Positions 26,802 through 35,441 of a stretch of DNA of 64,000 nucleotides are shown here, piece by piece; positions within the stretch are counted from its first letter, which is position 1; each line of letters opens with the position of its first letter. The DNA is from Candidatus Thioglobus perditus (lineage in GTDB: Bacteria > Pseudomonadota > Gammaproteobacteria > PS1 > Pseudothioglobaceae): assembly GCA_002909145.1 (NCBI GenBank), contig PNQY01000043.1, positions 27,734 to 91,733 on the forward strand. The letters are read 5' to 3'. A model generated the notes under the pieces. That model was not told the origin of the DNA. It saw only the letters and a program-made list of their open reading frames with translations, and made no database searches. Both the position numbers and the translations under genes were made by a program.

Positions 26802-28352
26802 ATGAAAATAAGAGCACAAATTTCAATGGTATTGAACCTAGACAAATGTATTGGTTGTCATACTTGTTCAGTTACTTGTAAAAATATTTGGACCAACCGT
26901 AAAGGTGTAGAGTACGCTTGGTTTAATAATGTTGAATCTAAGCCTGGTATTGGCTTCCCTAAAAACTGGGAAGATCAAGGCAAATGGAAAGGCGGCTGGA
27001 AAGTTTCTAACGACAAGTTAGAGCTTAAAGCTGGTGGCAGAGTGAGTAAATTGGCAAATCTTTTTGCTAATCCTGACATGCCTGAGATTGACGATTACTA
27101 TGAACCGTTTGATTATAAATATCATAAATTGCAATCATCACCTCTATCTGAGGCAACCCCGACTGCACGTCCAGTATCTCAAATTACTGGTAAGGATATG
27201 GAGAAGATTGAATGGGGCCCTAACTGGGAAGATGATCTTGCTGGTGAGTTTGAAAAAAGATCTAAAGATATTAACTTTAAAAATGTTAATAAAGAGATGT
27301 ACAAGGATTTTGAAAATACATTCCATATGTATCTTCCACGTCTATGTAATCACTGTCTTAATCCTGCTTGTGCAGCTTCTTGCCCATCAGGTGCGATCTA
27401 CAAGCGTGAAGAAGATGGTATTGTTCTAGTTGACCAAGATAAATGTCGTGGCTGGAGAATGTGTGTTACAGGCTGTCCTTACAAGAAGGTTTACTATAAC
27501 TGGGAATCAGGTAAATCAGAGAAATGTATTGGTTGTTACCCAAGAATTGAATCTGGAATGCCAATGGCATGTGCAGAATCTTGTGTAGGCCGTATTCGTT
27601 ATGTTGGTGTAATGTTATATGATGCAGATAAGATCTCAGATACTGCTTCAACAGCAAATGAGCAAGACCTATATCAGGACCACTTAGATACTTTCTTAGA
27701 TCCTAACGATCCTGCAGTTATTACTCAAGCACTTGAAGATGGTGTGCCACAGTCATGGATTGATGCAGCACAAAACTCACCAGTGTATAAAATGGTTAAA
27801 GATTGGAAGATTGCATTCCCAATCCACCCAGAGTACAGAACTCTACCAATGATGTGGTATGTTCCACCATTGTCTCCGGTTCAAAGCCAGATTGACAAAG
27901 GTACGGTTGAAACATCAAATGGTGTAATTCCAACTGCTGATTCAGTACGCTTCCCTGCTAAGTATTTAGCTAATATGTTTACAGCTGGTGATGAAAAGCC
28001 AATTGTCAACTCTATTTCTAAATTGTTAGCAATGCGTGCACATCAGCGCTTTAAATCTGTAGAGGGTACAGATGGTGCAGATGTATTAGCTGATGCTGGT
28101 TTAAGTGTTGAGCAAGCTGAAGAAATGTATCGTTACCTTGGTATTGCTAATTATGAAGATCGTTTTGTTATTCCAACTTCACATGAGGAGATGCGTCATG
28201 AAGATCCATACGGCTTCCAAGGTCAAAATGGCTTCTCTGGTGGCAACTCAAGTTCTCAAGGTCCAGATGGTGGTACAGGGTTTACACTATTCCCTGCTCC
28301 GCGCAAGAAGGCTGTGATTCCAGTTGAAATGATGCCGAAAAAGAAAGGTTAG
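26802..28352 (+). CDS. narH: Respiratory nitrate reductase beta subunit
   Basis: A 516-residue iron-sulfur protein passing electrons from NarI haem to NarG. Cysteine groups: CIGCHTCSVTCK near the N-terminus, CNHCLNPACAASCP, CRGWRMCVTGCPYKK (the Trp marks the [3Fe-4S] site) and CIGCYPRIESG...CAESC. The C-terminal region (DPYGFQGQNGF, PRKKAVIP) is NarH-like. AGGAG precedes the start; narJ begins 8 bases later. Confidence 0.97.
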   Translation: MKIRAQISMVLNLDKCIGCHTCSVTCKNIWTNRKGVEYAWFNNVESKPGIGFPKNWEDQGKWKGGWKVSNDKLELKAGGRVSKLANLFANPDMPEIDDYYEPFDYKYHKLQSSPLSEATPTARPVSQITGKDMEKIEWGPNWEDDLAGEFEKRSKDINFKNVNKEMYKDFENTFHMYLPRLCNHCLNPACAASCPSGAIYKREEDGIVLVDQDKCRGWRMCVTGCPYKKVYYNWESGKSEKCIGCYPRIESGMPMACAESCVGRIRYVGVMLYDADKISDTASTANEQDLYQDHLDTFLDPNDPAVITQALEDGVPQSWIDAAQNSPVYKMVKDWKIAFPIHPEYRTLPMMWYVPPLSPVQSQIDKGTVETSNGVIPTADSVRFPAKYLANMFTAGDEKPIVNSISKLLAMRAHQRFKSVEGTDGADVLADAGLSVEQAEEMYRYLGIANYEDRFVIPTSHEEMRHEDPYGFQGQNGFSGGNSSSQGPDGGTGFTLFPAPRKKAVIPVEMMPKKKG

Positions 28353-28360
28353 GAGGATAT

Positions 28361-28876
28361 ATGCAAGTATTTAATGTTTTATCAAGACTACTGGACTACC
28401 CAGATGATGAGTTAATGGATAACCTAAGCTCAATAATTGACTATGTGAAAACATCAGATTCAATTGAAGAAGATGAAAAGACTGCAATTATGGAGTTTGT
28501 TTCTTGGATGGGGGTTCATACATCAACAGGCATACAGCAAAACTATGTTGAAACCTTTGACATGATTCCAGAGCATGACCTACACCTAACCCACCATATC
28601 TTTGGTGATGACAAGGGTCGTGGTCCTGCTTTGATTGATTTGTCTGAGCATTTTAAGAGTGAAGGCTTAGAAGCTAAAGATGGAGAAATTCCTGACTTCT
28701 TGCCTTTGATCTTAGAGTATGTAGCAACTTTAGATGATATGGAGTCAAGAATATTCTTGGGTGACGCTAAGAAGATTATTAAGATCATAGCGGATAATTT
28801 AGATGAGGCTAAGAGTCCTTATTCTAAATTAGTTAGAATTGTTGAACAGCGTAGCTATTTAGCGACCGCAGCATAA
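28361..28876 (+). CDS. narJ: Nitrate reductase assembly chaperone
   Basis: A 171-residue cytoplasmic chaperone of the NarJ/TorD type. LSRLLDYPDDELMDNL at the start and QNYVETFDMIPEHDLHLTHHIFGDDKGRGPALIDL in the middle (positions about 67-100) are signature NarJ segments. It binds NarG during molybdenum cofactor insertion and membrane attachment. AGGAGG precedes the ATG. The gene sits in the standard place between narH and narI. Confidence 0.95.
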   Translation: MQVFNVLSRLLDYPDDELMDNLSSIIDYVKTSDSIEEDEKTAIMEFVSWMGVHTSTGIQQNYVETFDMIPEHDLHLTHHIFGDDKGRGPALIDLSEHFKSEGLEAKDGEIPDFLPLILEYVATLDDMESRIFLGDAKKIIKIIADNLDEAKSPYSKLVRIVEQRSYLATAA

Positions 28877-28887
28877 GGAGATATAGT

Positions 28888-29580
28888 ATGAGTTTAGAAA
28901 ACTTTTTATTTGGAGTTTATCCATATATAGCAGGCGTAGTATTTATTTTAGGTAGCTGGATTCGTTTTGATCGAGAGCAGTATACTTGGAAGGCTGATTC
29001 ATCTCAGTTACTGGGTAACAAAGGCATGGTATTAGCCAGTAATTTATTCCATATTGGTGTTTTGGGTATCTTCTTTGGTCATGCAGCAGGTATGTTATTA
29101 CCGCATAGCTGGTGGCAGTTAGTTGCAACTGATGTTCAACATCAGTACATTGCAATTTACGCAGGTATGGTTTTTGGCGGTTTGGCAGCAATTGGTGCGG
29201 CACTTCTTTTCTATCGTCGTATGACAAATGATAGGGTTAAGTCTGTAAGTCGTTTTAGAGATAATTTTGTGATCTTTTGGTTGCTAGCAACAGCACTATT
29301 AGGTTTGAACACAATTTCAGGATCTATGCATCATGCAGCAGATGGAGATGTAACAATTATGCTAACTTTAGCTGAATATGTGAAATCAATTGCAACATTG
29401 AGTGTTGATCCATCATTACTTGCAGGTGTGCCACATACTTATAAATTGCATATGCTATTTGGTATGACGCTATTTTTAGTGTTTCCATTTACACGTTTAG
29501 TACACGTTTGGTCAGTGCCACTTACATATTTGATGCGTCCTTATCAAATTGTTAGAAGAAAGCGTATGAGGACTAATTGA
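28888..29580 (+). CDS. narI: Nitrate reductase gamma subunit, cytochrome b
   Basis: A 230-residue membrane protein with five transmembrane helices. It binds two b haems through histidines visible in FHIGVLGIFFGHAAGM, the late TYKLHMLFGMT and RLVHVWS. NarI oxidises quinol at the periplasmic side and feeds NarH. AAGGAG precedes the start. The TGA stop overlaps a possible TTG start of the next small ORF. Confidence 0.97.
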   Translation: MSLENFLFGVYPYIAGVVFILGSWIRFDREQYTWKADSSQLLGNKGMVLASNLFHIGVLGIFFGHAAGMLLPHSWWQLVATDVQHQYIAIYAGMVFGGLAAIGAALLFYRRMTNDRVKSVSRFRDNFVIFWLLATALLGLNTISGSMHHAADGDVTIMLTLAEYVKSIATLSVDPSLLAGVPHTYKLHMLFGMTLFLVFPFTRLVHVWSVPLTYLMRPYQIVRRKRMRTN

Positions 29581-29606
29581 TTACAATCAATGATAAATAT
29601 TTCTTT

Positions 29607-29795
29607 ATGAGCTATTATTACGACAATGTAGTTAAGATGGAGCGAATGGGGGTTAGCAATAACTACATCCAGGGATGGATTGCTGGTTATCTTAAAAATC
29701 CTGAGGTTGAAAAGCAAAGAATAACTAGTGAATATAAGGCTGGTTATGAAGATGGTAAGCAGAAAATAGATACCAACTTTTCAAATTTTTGTTAA
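29607..29795 (+). CDS. Small protein of unknown function at the end of narGHJI
   Basis: A 62-residue soluble protein from ATG 29607; an in-frame TTG at 29577 overlapping the narI stop would make it 72 residues and couple it to NarI. It is rich in Tyr, Lys and Gly with a repeated pattern, GWIAGYLKNP and YKAGYEDGK, that looks like two related helical units. No cysteine motif apart from the terminal Cys. I recognise no family. It sits within the nar transcription unit, before a DsrC-like gene. Confidence 0.6.
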   Translation: MSYYYDNVVKMERMGVSNNYIQGWIAGYLKNPEVEKQRITSEYKAGYEDGKQKIDTNFSNFC

Positions 29796-29859
29796 TAATT
29801 TATTCATTGCGGTCAATTTGAGGGGGTGGCCGTATGATAAGTAAGAATTGGAGTTAATT

Positions 29860-30195
29860 ATGGAAATTAACGGTAAGTTTATAGATTTAGATCCAGAAGG
29901 GTATTTGATCCATCCTGGGGAATGGAATAGGGAAGTTGCAAACGAACTGGCTATTAGTGAGAGTTTGGAGTTGGCTGATGATTATTGGGTAGTGTTCGAA
30001 TTTATGCGTGCATATTATGACGAACACGGCGTTCCACCTGATGTTCGTCATACTACTAAGCAGATGATATCTGATTTTAACATTGATAAAAAAGGTGCAA
30101 AAGCAAAGCTATTTACTATGTTTCCATATGGTTATGTAAAACAAGCTTGCAAGGTATCTGGCATGAAACGACCAAGAGGTTGGAGTACTGGTTAA
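29860..30195 (+). CDS. DsrC/TusE-family protein lacking the terminal cysteine
   Basis: A 111-residue protein of DsrC size; GGAG at 29850-29853 sets the ATG. The family body is clear (FIDLDPEGYLIHPGEWN, RHTTKQM, FPYGYVKQACKVSG). In DsrC two cysteines on the flexible C-terminal arm carry the sulfur: one in KQAC and one 11 residues later near the end. Here C97 is present but the second position is W108, followed by three extra residues. TusE has the opposite pattern (last Cys only). So it is probably neither a full DsrC nor TusE, and may be a regulatory or single-thiol relative. It lies at the end of the nar cluster. Confidence 0.85.
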   Translation: MEINGKFIDLDPEGYLIHPGEWNREVANELAISESLELADDYWVVFEFMRAYYDEHGVPPDVRHTTKQMISDFNIDKKGAKAKLFTMFPYGYVKQACKVSGMKRPRGWSTG

Positions 30196-30199
30196 CATT

Positions 30200-30385
30200 G
30201 TGAAATTATTTTTATTTAAATTTTCTTGGGCATTTGTTTGGTTGTTCTTTGGCCTGATGATTGCTCAAGCAAATAATGTCTCTGAGTCTAGCTCAATAGC
30301 CGCAATTATGCTATTAACACTACTAACTGCAGATGGATTAAGGCTACTTATCAGAAAAATATTAGCTTATATAGTTAGTGTGTAA
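30200..30385 (+). CDS. Small two-helix membrane protein
   Basis: A 61-residue predicted membrane protein with GTG start: hydrophobic residues 3-24 and 31-58, with NNVSESSS between them. It follows the DsrC-like stop by 4 bases. No family is recognised and no strong ribosome site is visible (GGAG about 14 bases upstream). Codon content and tight spacing suggest it is real. A strong terminator follows 40 bases later. Confidence 0.5.
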   Translation: MKLFLFKFSWAFVWLFFGLMIAQANNVSESSSIAAIMLLTLLTADGLRLLIRKILAYIVSV

Positions 30386-30426
30386 ATAAATTAAAAGGGT
30401 TGATAAGGATTTGGCGAGTTAATCCT

Positions 30427-30485
30427 AAAAACACCCCTATTTTTGTTGGACAATGGTCTGACAAAAATAGGGGTGTTTTTTATTA
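30427..30485 (+). terminator. Strong intrinsic terminator ending the nar cluster
   Basis: A perfect 20-bp stem (30427-30446 with 30461-30480; core ACACCCCTATTTTTGT) with a 14-base loop runs into T residues. It closes the narG to small-membrane-protein unit. The A run on the left arm makes it partly bidirectional. Confidence 0.85.
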
Positions 30486-30550
30486 ATATATACATATATA
30501 TGTTAATAAGCTGTATTATTAAGCAGAATCAACTATCAAGGGGGAGGTTG

Positions 30551-31033
30551 GTGGAAAACAATGAATTAATTATATCAGCAGTAGGTGCTTTTATAGCAGT
30601 TGCCATAGCTGGTTTTTTTTCCAATATAATTTTAACAAGCGCCGGTTCGCCGCTTATTATTGCTTCAGCAGGGGCTTCTGCTATGCTAATGTTTGGTTTG
30701 CCACACTCAGAGGTTTCACGTCCACGAAACTTGGTTGTTGGTCACAGTATATCCGCTTTTGTTGGGGTGACTTGTTATTATTCTATACCAGATGCTTTGC
30801 TTTCTACCTCGGTAGCTATTCCTGTCGCTCTTGTTTTAATGCATTTACTTAAATCTATGCACCCACCAGGTGGTGCTACTGCAATTACCGCTATAATTGG
30901 TGGAGAAACAGTCCATCAGCTTGGGTATGCGTTTGTGATTATGCCAATATTTATGAACTCTTTAGTGTTGCTGGTTGTTGCTCTAGCAGTTGCAAGTTTT
31001 AGAAGTAAAAACCCGTTTGAGAGTTATTTATAA
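30551..31033 (+). CDS. HPP-family integral membrane protein (possible nitrite transporter)
   Basis: A 160-residue membrane protein with four helices. The family motif HPPGG is in MHPPGGATAITAIIGG, and the first loop has SPLIIASAGASAMLMFGLP. A GTG start at 30551 after AAGGGG (30538-30543) is preferred; longer frames would start inside the terminator hairpin. HPP proteins of cyanobacteria and chloroplasts transport nitrite, so a nitrite role here, between nar and molybdenum cofactor genes, is reasonable but unproven. Convergent with moaD. Confidence 0.8.
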   Translation: MENNELIISAVGAFIAVAIAGFFSNIILTSAGSPLIIASAGASAMLMFGLPHSEVSRPRNLVVGHSISAFVGVTCYYSIPDALLSTSVAIPVALVLMHLLKSMHPPGGATAITAIIGGETVHQLGYAFVIMPIFMNSLVLLVVALAVASFRSKNPFESYL

Positions 31034-31051
31034 ATCAGCTATTTAGTCTAT

Positions 31052-31288
31052 TTAACCGCCAGTAACAGGTGGATAGAATGCTACTTCATCACCATTATTA
31101 ATGACTAGATCATCATTGGCAATCTCTTGATTAACTGCACAAAGTATATTTTCTGGAAAGTGGTGCTTGCCATGTTTGTCTGCCAGTATAGTTCTTAACT
31201 GCGCCACTGTAGTCCCAGTAGTAACATCTATATCTTCATTTGAAGTTTTAAGAACTTCTTTAAGTGAAGCAAAATATAAAACCCTCAT
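31052..31288 (-). CDS. moaD: Molybdopterin synthase small subunit
   Basis: A 78-residue ubiquitin-like sulfur carrier ending in the required Gly-Gly (PPVTGG). NGDEVAFYPPVTGG is the family C-terminus. Its thiocarboxylate donates sulfur to precursor Z in complex with MoaE, encoded at 34680. The start overlaps the moaA stop by four bases, so it is the last gene of the minus-strand operon moeA-moaC-moaA-moaD. Confidence 0.94.
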   Translation of the reverse strand: MRVLYFASLKEVLKTSNEDIDVTTGTTVAQLRTILADKHGKHHFPENILCAVNQEIANDDLVINNGDEVAFYPPVTGG

Positions 31289-32283
31289 CCGCCAATCTCC
31301 GCCATTTGTCTATTGCTAATATTGTCCATACTTGAATTAAATTCGTGTTTCTCTGGTTTTTTATCAATAGCATCTATGATTATTTGTTTTATCTCATTAT
31401 CGCTTAAATTTGAGCGCACAGCGTCTTTTAATGATATTGAGTCCTCTTGTCCTAGGCATAAGATTAAATCACCTTTGGCAGTAATTCTTACTCGATTACA
31501 GGTTTGACAAAAATGATTAGATAATGCGCTTATAACTCCAACTGTTGAATTTGTGCCCTTAATTTTAAAATTATTAGCAGGACCGTCGGTTTTGCTAGGA
31601 GTTAGTTTTATTAATTTAGCGCCAAGGTGTTTATTTATTCTATCTAGAATGTCTCGCTCGCTGATGTATTGAGATTGATTTTCAATTCCTGCGCTACCTA
31701 TTGGCATGGTTTCGATAAAGCGCACATCAATGCCTTTCTCTATAGCAAAATCAATCATTGATTCAATTTCATCGTCATTAACTCCGCGCATTGCCACTAC
31801 ATTAATTTTAATCGGATGCATACCTGCAGCTATCGCACCATCAATACCTTTAATTACCTCATTAACATCACCACCACGAGTGATTTCTTTAAATTTATCA
31901 GGAGTAATTGAGTCAATAGAGACATTAACTCTGTTGATTCCATTTTTGTGTAGCTTATCGGCAAATTTTTCTAATAGGTGGGCATTGGTCGATAGTGGCA
32001 CATCTTTAATGCCGTCAATGTTATTAATTAGCTGAGCAATCTTTACGATACCTCTGCGTAGTAGTGGCTCGCCACCAGTAAGACGCACCTTGCTAACTCC
32101 CAGTTCAGCAAAGATTTTGATAATGCGTTGAATGTCTTCGTAGCTTAAGATATCTTCACGTTTACAATTTGGAGAGTGCTCATCATCACGACAATAAAAA
32201 CATCTATAGTTGCAATGCTCAGTTACCGAGAGGCGAATGTAATTTATCTCACGACCAAATTTGTCGAGCAGTTTGTTACTCAT
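31285..32283 (-). CDS. moaA: GTP 3',8-cyclase (radical SAM)
   Basis: A 332-residue radical SAM enzyme starting molybdopterin synthesis from GTP. N-terminal cluster CNYRCFYC, then [10 protein letters not shown] and STNAHLL. The C-terminal cluster cysteines are in [18 protein letters not shown]. The chain ends in GG, important for MoaA activity. It overlaps moaC by 8 bases and moaD by 4 bases. Confidence 0.96.
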   Translation of the reverse strand: MSNKLLDKFGREINYIRLSVTEHCNYRCFYCRDDEHSPNCKREDILSYEDIQRIIKIFAELGVSKVRLTGGEPLLRRGIVKIAQLINNIDGIKDVPLSTNAHLLEKFADKLHKNGINRVNVSIDSITPDKFKEITRGGDVNEVIKGIDGAIAAGMHPIKINVVAMRGVNDDEIESMIDFAIEKGIDVRFIETMPIGSAGIENQSQYISERDILDRINKHLGAKLIKLTPSKTDGPANNFKIKGTNSTVGVISALSNHFCQTCNRVRITAKGDLILCLGQEDSISLKDAVRSNLSDNEIKQIIIDAIDKKPEKHEFNSSMDNISNRQMAEIGG

Positions 32284-32755
32284 GATTTTCTAGTTTCCAG
32301 TGGCCAGATTTTCCACCTTTTTTTTCAAGCAACTGTATTTCGCCAATTTTCATAAAACGATCAACCGCTTTACACATGTCATAAATTGTAAGAGCCGCAA
32401 CACTAGCTGCAGTTAAAGCTTCCATTTCCACACCCGTTTGAGCGTTGAGCTTTGCCATTGTTATAACACGTACACCATTGTCAATAAATTCAAAATCAAC
32501 ACTAATCTTGGAGAGATTAAGACTATGACACATTGGAATTAAATGGTGTGTTTGTTTTGCCGCCATAATCCCAGCAATTCTAGCAACAGCTAGAACATCG
32601 CCTTTTTTAAAATCATTGTCTTTAATTTTTTGTAAAGTGGCATCTTTCATAGTAATACAAGCGTTGGCTTTGGCAATTCTTGTGGTATTTGATTTATCAG
32701 ATACATCCACCATATTAGCCTCACCTTTGGTATTTACATGGGTTAATTCACTCAT
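32276..32755 (-). CDS. moaC: Cyclic pyranopterin monophosphate synthase
   Basis: A 159-residue enzyme working after Moa[19 protein letters not shown] at the start, [19 protein letters not shown], and [23 protein letters not shown] are MoaC signatures with the active-site His and Lys. It overlaps moeA's stop by four bases and moaA by eight. Confidence 0.95.
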   Translation of the reverse strand: MSELTHVNTKGEANMVDVSDKSNTTRIAKANACITMKDATLQKIKDNDFKKGDVLAVARIAGIMAAKQTHHLIPMCHSLNLSKISVDFEFIDNGVRVITMAKLNAQTGVEMEALTAASVAALTIYDMCKAVDRFMKIGEIQLLEKKGGKSGHWKLENHE

Positions 32756-34017
32756 GACATCATCTCACTTAGTGGGTAGAACTTTAAAATCTCACCCTGG
32801 TTGAAAGTAGTTTTTTCTGGTATTTCTATAAGCCCATCTGCCCACACCATAGAGCTAAGAACATCAGACCCTTGTTTTGGATATTGATCGGCTTTGGCTG
32901 GTGTTGTTGAATTATCGAGTCTTACGCGTATGAATTCTCTTCTTGGTTTGGATTTATTCCAGTTAAAGTTAGCAGCAACTTTAATACTATTATTTGTGCA
33001 GTTTTCAATTCCTTGCATTTTCCTGATAAACGGTCTGGCAAATAATAAAAATGTAACCATTGCTGATACTGGGTTTCCAGGCAGTCCGATAAATTGACTA
33101 TCACCTACATTGCCAAATGCTAGTGGCTTTCCAGGCTTCATTTTAATACGCCACAAGTTAAGATTGCCAAGCTTCTCTACTGCTGGCTTCACATGATCTT
33201 CCTCGCCAACTGACACCCCTCCAGTAGTCATAATAAGATCACAACTTGACTTTAATTGCTCTAAAGCATTACATGTAGAGTCAAGCGTATCTTCAACATT
33301 ACCAAGGTTTACAACCTCACAGCCCATATTGTTAAGCAGGGCTACTAATGTGTAACGATTAGAGTTAAATATTTGACCATCTTTTAGTTCGCCGCCTGGA
33401 TCTACTAGCTCGTCCCCAGTAAAAAAAACTCCGACTTTAATTTTGTCAAACACTTCTAGTGTATCTACACCAACAGAAGCCGCTAGAGCTATATCCTGTG
33501 GTCGTAGTTTAATACCAGTTTTTAAGATAACATCGCCATTGGTAATGTCATTACCCATAGGTCTAATATTTTCATTAAGTGAAATAGGGCGATAGATTTC
33601 AATTTTGCTATCGTTATCAATAAGCTCACATTCTTCTTGCATTATTACCGTATTGGCACCCTTTGGAGTTGGAGCGCCAGTAAATATTCGCGCACAACAT
33701 CCTGGATTGATGGTTTTTCCAGTGCTTCCTGCTGGAATGCGATCAGTTATATCAAAGGTAAATCCCCCAGGGGTATTAACTTGGTCGTTTTTAAGGTTAA
33801 TAGCATAACCATCCATTGCTGAGTTATCAAATCCAGGTACATTAATACTAGAGCAAACGTCACTAGCTAAAATTTGACCTAGTGCATCATCAAGTGCTAC
33901 TGAGCGAGTATTGGTATTTTTAGGTGCAGCGTTAAGCAAAAAATCCAGCGCATCAGTTGTGCTCATTAAAGGCTGCACTACCTGATCACAACCGCAGTCT
34001 ACTTGTTGATTGTCCAT
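32752..34017 (-). CDS. moeA: Molybdopterin molybdenumtransferase
   Basis: A 421-residue enzyme inserting molybdate into adenylylated molybdopterin. Visible motifs: [69 protein letters not shown] and [13 protein letters not shown]. An N-terminal CGCD stretch is present. First gene of the minus-strand moa operon, divergent from mobA with an 81-base gap holding a palindrome. Confidence 0.95.
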   Translation of the reverse strand: MDNQQVDCGCDQVVQPLMSTTDALDFLLNAAPKNTNTRSVALDDALGQILASDVCSSINVPGFDNSAMDGYAINLKNDQVNTPGGFTFDITDRIPAGSTGKTINPGCCARIFTGAPTPKGANTVIMQEECELIDNDSKIEIYRPISLNENIRPMGNDITNGDVILKTGIKLRPQDIALAASVGVDTLEVFDKIKVGVFFTGDELVDPGGELKDGQIFNSNRYTLVALLNNMGCEVVNLGNVEDTLDSTCNALEQLKSSCDLIMTTGGVSVGEEDHVKPAVEKLGNLNLWRIKMKPGKPLAFGNVGDSQFIGLPGNPVSAMVTFLLFARPFIRKMQGIENCTNNSIKVAANFNWNKSKPRREFIRVRLDNSTTPAKADQYPKQGSDVLSSMVWADGLIEIPEKTTFNQGEILKFYPLSEMMS

Positions 34018-34054
34018 TGTTATTAGTCTGTTATTAACTTAAAGCTTAGGATTG

Positions 34055-34069
34055 ATTGTATCATACAAT
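34055..34069. promoter_or_regulatory. Palindrome between moeA and mobA
   Basis: ATTGTAT-C-ATACAAT is a perfect 7+1+7 inverted repeat in the short divergent promoter region of moeA and mobA. It could be an operator shared by the two cofactor units. It does not match the ModE consensus I know. Confidence 0.35.
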
Positions 34070-34098
34070 ATTCTTTATTTATTAACTAGCATATACCA

Positions 34099-34683
34099 GT
34101 GAGAAGCATAGATAAAAGTAATATTACTGCTGTTATTTTGGCAGGTGGACAATCTTCACGAATGAATGGTGAAGACAAGGGTCTGATACTTTTAAAAAAT
34201 AAACCTTTAATTAGTTATGTAGTTGATGTAGTTGTAAAAAAAGTAGCTAGTATATTGGTAAGTGCCAATAGAAACATTGACCTGTATCAAGAATTTGGTA
34301 AAGTAATTACCGATGAATTATCCGATTTTCAAGGTCCATTAGCAGGCATATCTGCAGCAATGGATAAATCTAGCACTAAATACCTGTTGGTTCTGCCGTG
34401 TGACGGACCATTTATTAACTCTGAACTTATAGATAGATTGGTTTTGGAGATGGAGCGCAATAATGGAAAAATCTGTGTGGCTAGCGATGGCGATAGAATG
34501 CACCCCACCTTTGCACTAATAAATACTGATTTAAAAAATGACCTAAGTAAGTTCTTGGATGATGGCAATCGCAAACTTGGATTGTGGTTTAGAAATAACA
34601 ATGCTATTGAGGTTGATTTTTCTGATCAAATAGATGTGTTTATTAACCTAAACTCACCAGAGGATTTTAAAATTTCTGACTAA
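34099..34683 (+). CDS. mobA: Molybdenum cofactor guanylyltransferase
   Basis: A 194-residue nucleotidyltransferase that adds GMP to make MGD for NarG and NapA. Glycine-rich start AVILAGGQSSRMNGEDKG, then DFQGPLAGISAAM and LPCDGPF, are MobA motifs. GTG at 34099 is the only sensible start before the conserved domain; its ribosome site is weak. It converges with moaE and overlaps it by four bases. Confidence 0.93.
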   Translation: MRSIDKSNITAVILAGGQSSRMNGEDKGLILLKNKPLISYVVDVVVKKVASILVSANRNIDLYQEFGKVITDELSDFQGPLAGISAAMDKSSTKYLLVLPCDGPFINSELIDRLVLEMERNNGKICVASDGDRMHPTFALINTDLKNDLSKFLDDGNRKLGLWFRNNNAIEVDFSDQIDVFINLNSPEDFKISD

Positions 34684-35129
34684 TTCCAGCGTTCTTTTGA
34701 AGTAGTGTCGCTGTCTTTAGCTTCTACCCACTTGCTTGCATTTGTAGTATGTTCTTTTTTCCAAAATGGCGCTTGGGTTTTTAGATAATCCATAATAAAC
34801 TCACAAGATTCAAAAGCTGCTTTACGGTGTTTGCTAGTGGTGATTACTAATACTATCTGCTCATTAATATCTAAATCACCCACACGGTGAATAATAGTTG
34901 TATTGCCAATTGGCCAGCGTTTATATGCTTTATTGGCAATATCTTCCAGAGCTTTTTCAGTCATTCCTGGGTAATACTCTAAGGTCATTTTATTAATTGA
35001 TTCATTGTCTAAGTCACGCACCGTACCGACAAAAGATACTACTGCACCAATGTCATTATCATTAGCTCTGGCAAGATCTACTTCAGTACTTAGATCAAAA
35101 TCTTCTTCTTGTACAAGAATTTTATTCAT
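34680..35129 (-). CDS. moaE: Molybdopterin synthase catalytic subunit
   Basis: A 149-residue partner of MoaD. Characteristic segments: AVVSFVGTVRD, LEYYPGMTEKAL, IIHRVGDLDINEQIVLV, SKHRKAAFESCEFIMDYLKTQAPFWKKE (the catalytic Lys lies in the last). It is encoded apart from moaD and convergent with mobA. Confidence 0.95.
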   Translation of the reverse strand: MNKILVQEEDFDLSTEVDLARANDNDIGAVVSFVGTVRDLDNESINKMTLEYYPGMTEKALEDIANKAYKRWPIGNTTIIHRVGDLDINEQIVLVITTSKHRKAAFESCEFIMDYLKTQAPFWKKEHTTNASKWVEAKDSDTTSKERWN

Positions 35130-35257
35130 ATCTTTATTATATTGCTATGTGAGAGCTGTTGTTCTGAATTTTTATTAGTTTGTTCTAATGTTGAAACAAA
35201 AAATGTGTATAATTAAAATCAGTTGCTCCCCAAGGATGGGTGAAAAACAACAAACAC

Positions 35258-35310
35258 AGACGTTTATTTAATTCTTTTAATCGGAGTTTTAAATAAGCGT
35301 CTTTTTTTTT
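35258..35310 (+). terminator. First leader terminator before nirB
   Basis: Stem 35258-35270 with 35290-35302 (13 bp, one G-U pair, AGACG...CGTCT) is followed by a run of nine Ts. An inner AATTC/GAGTT helix extends the hairpin. Confidence 0.8.
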
Positions 35311-35347
35311 GCTAATTTTAAAGATGGAATTGGTCGTAAGGTATTGA

Positions 35348-35400
35348 AGCCAGATATTGTGTTCGCATTAAATGCGATTACAATATCTGGCTTTTTTTTT
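35348..35400 (+). terminator. Second leader terminator before nirB
   Basis: Stem 35348-35360 with 35380-35392 (13 bp perfect, AGCCAGATATTGT) carries an inner TCGCAT/ATGCGA helix with a TAA loop, then nine Ts. A third copy of the pairing sequence, GGCTTAAAGCCAG at 35401-35413, could form an alternative structure. Confidence 0.85.
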
Positions 35401-35441
35401 GGCTTAAAGCCAGTTATTAATAAAAATATAAAGGTAAACAA

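Larger units (their letters stand above)
35208..35441 (+). promoter_or_regulatory. Attenuator-like leader of nirB with tandem terminators
   Basis: The 312-base gap between moaE and nirB holds no gene but clear RNA structure. A TATAAT at 35208-35213 predicts transcription from about 35220. The first predicted element (35222-35253) is a small imperfect hairpin, CCC/GGG, closing the six-base loop AAGGAT, with A first and G fourth as in ANTAR-protein targets. Two complete intrinsic terminators follow (see separate entries), both before the nirB ATG at 35442. Readthrough of both is needed for nirB expression, so transcription attenuation is likely. Confidence 0.65.

Noticed and set aside
29806..29817. 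TTGCGGTCAA as another FNR-type box before the DsrC-like gene
   Set aside because: Spacing is four bases instead of six between half sites, and the gene is likely read from narG.
30443..30550. Longer N-terminus for the HPP protein
   Set aside because: It would begin inside the strong terminator hairpin and add residues not seen in the family.
35222..35253. Firm call of an ANTAR (NasR/NasT) binding RNA
   Set aside because: Only one hairpin has the A..G six-base loop and its stem is short; no ANTAR protein is encoded in the window, so it is left as a suggestion.
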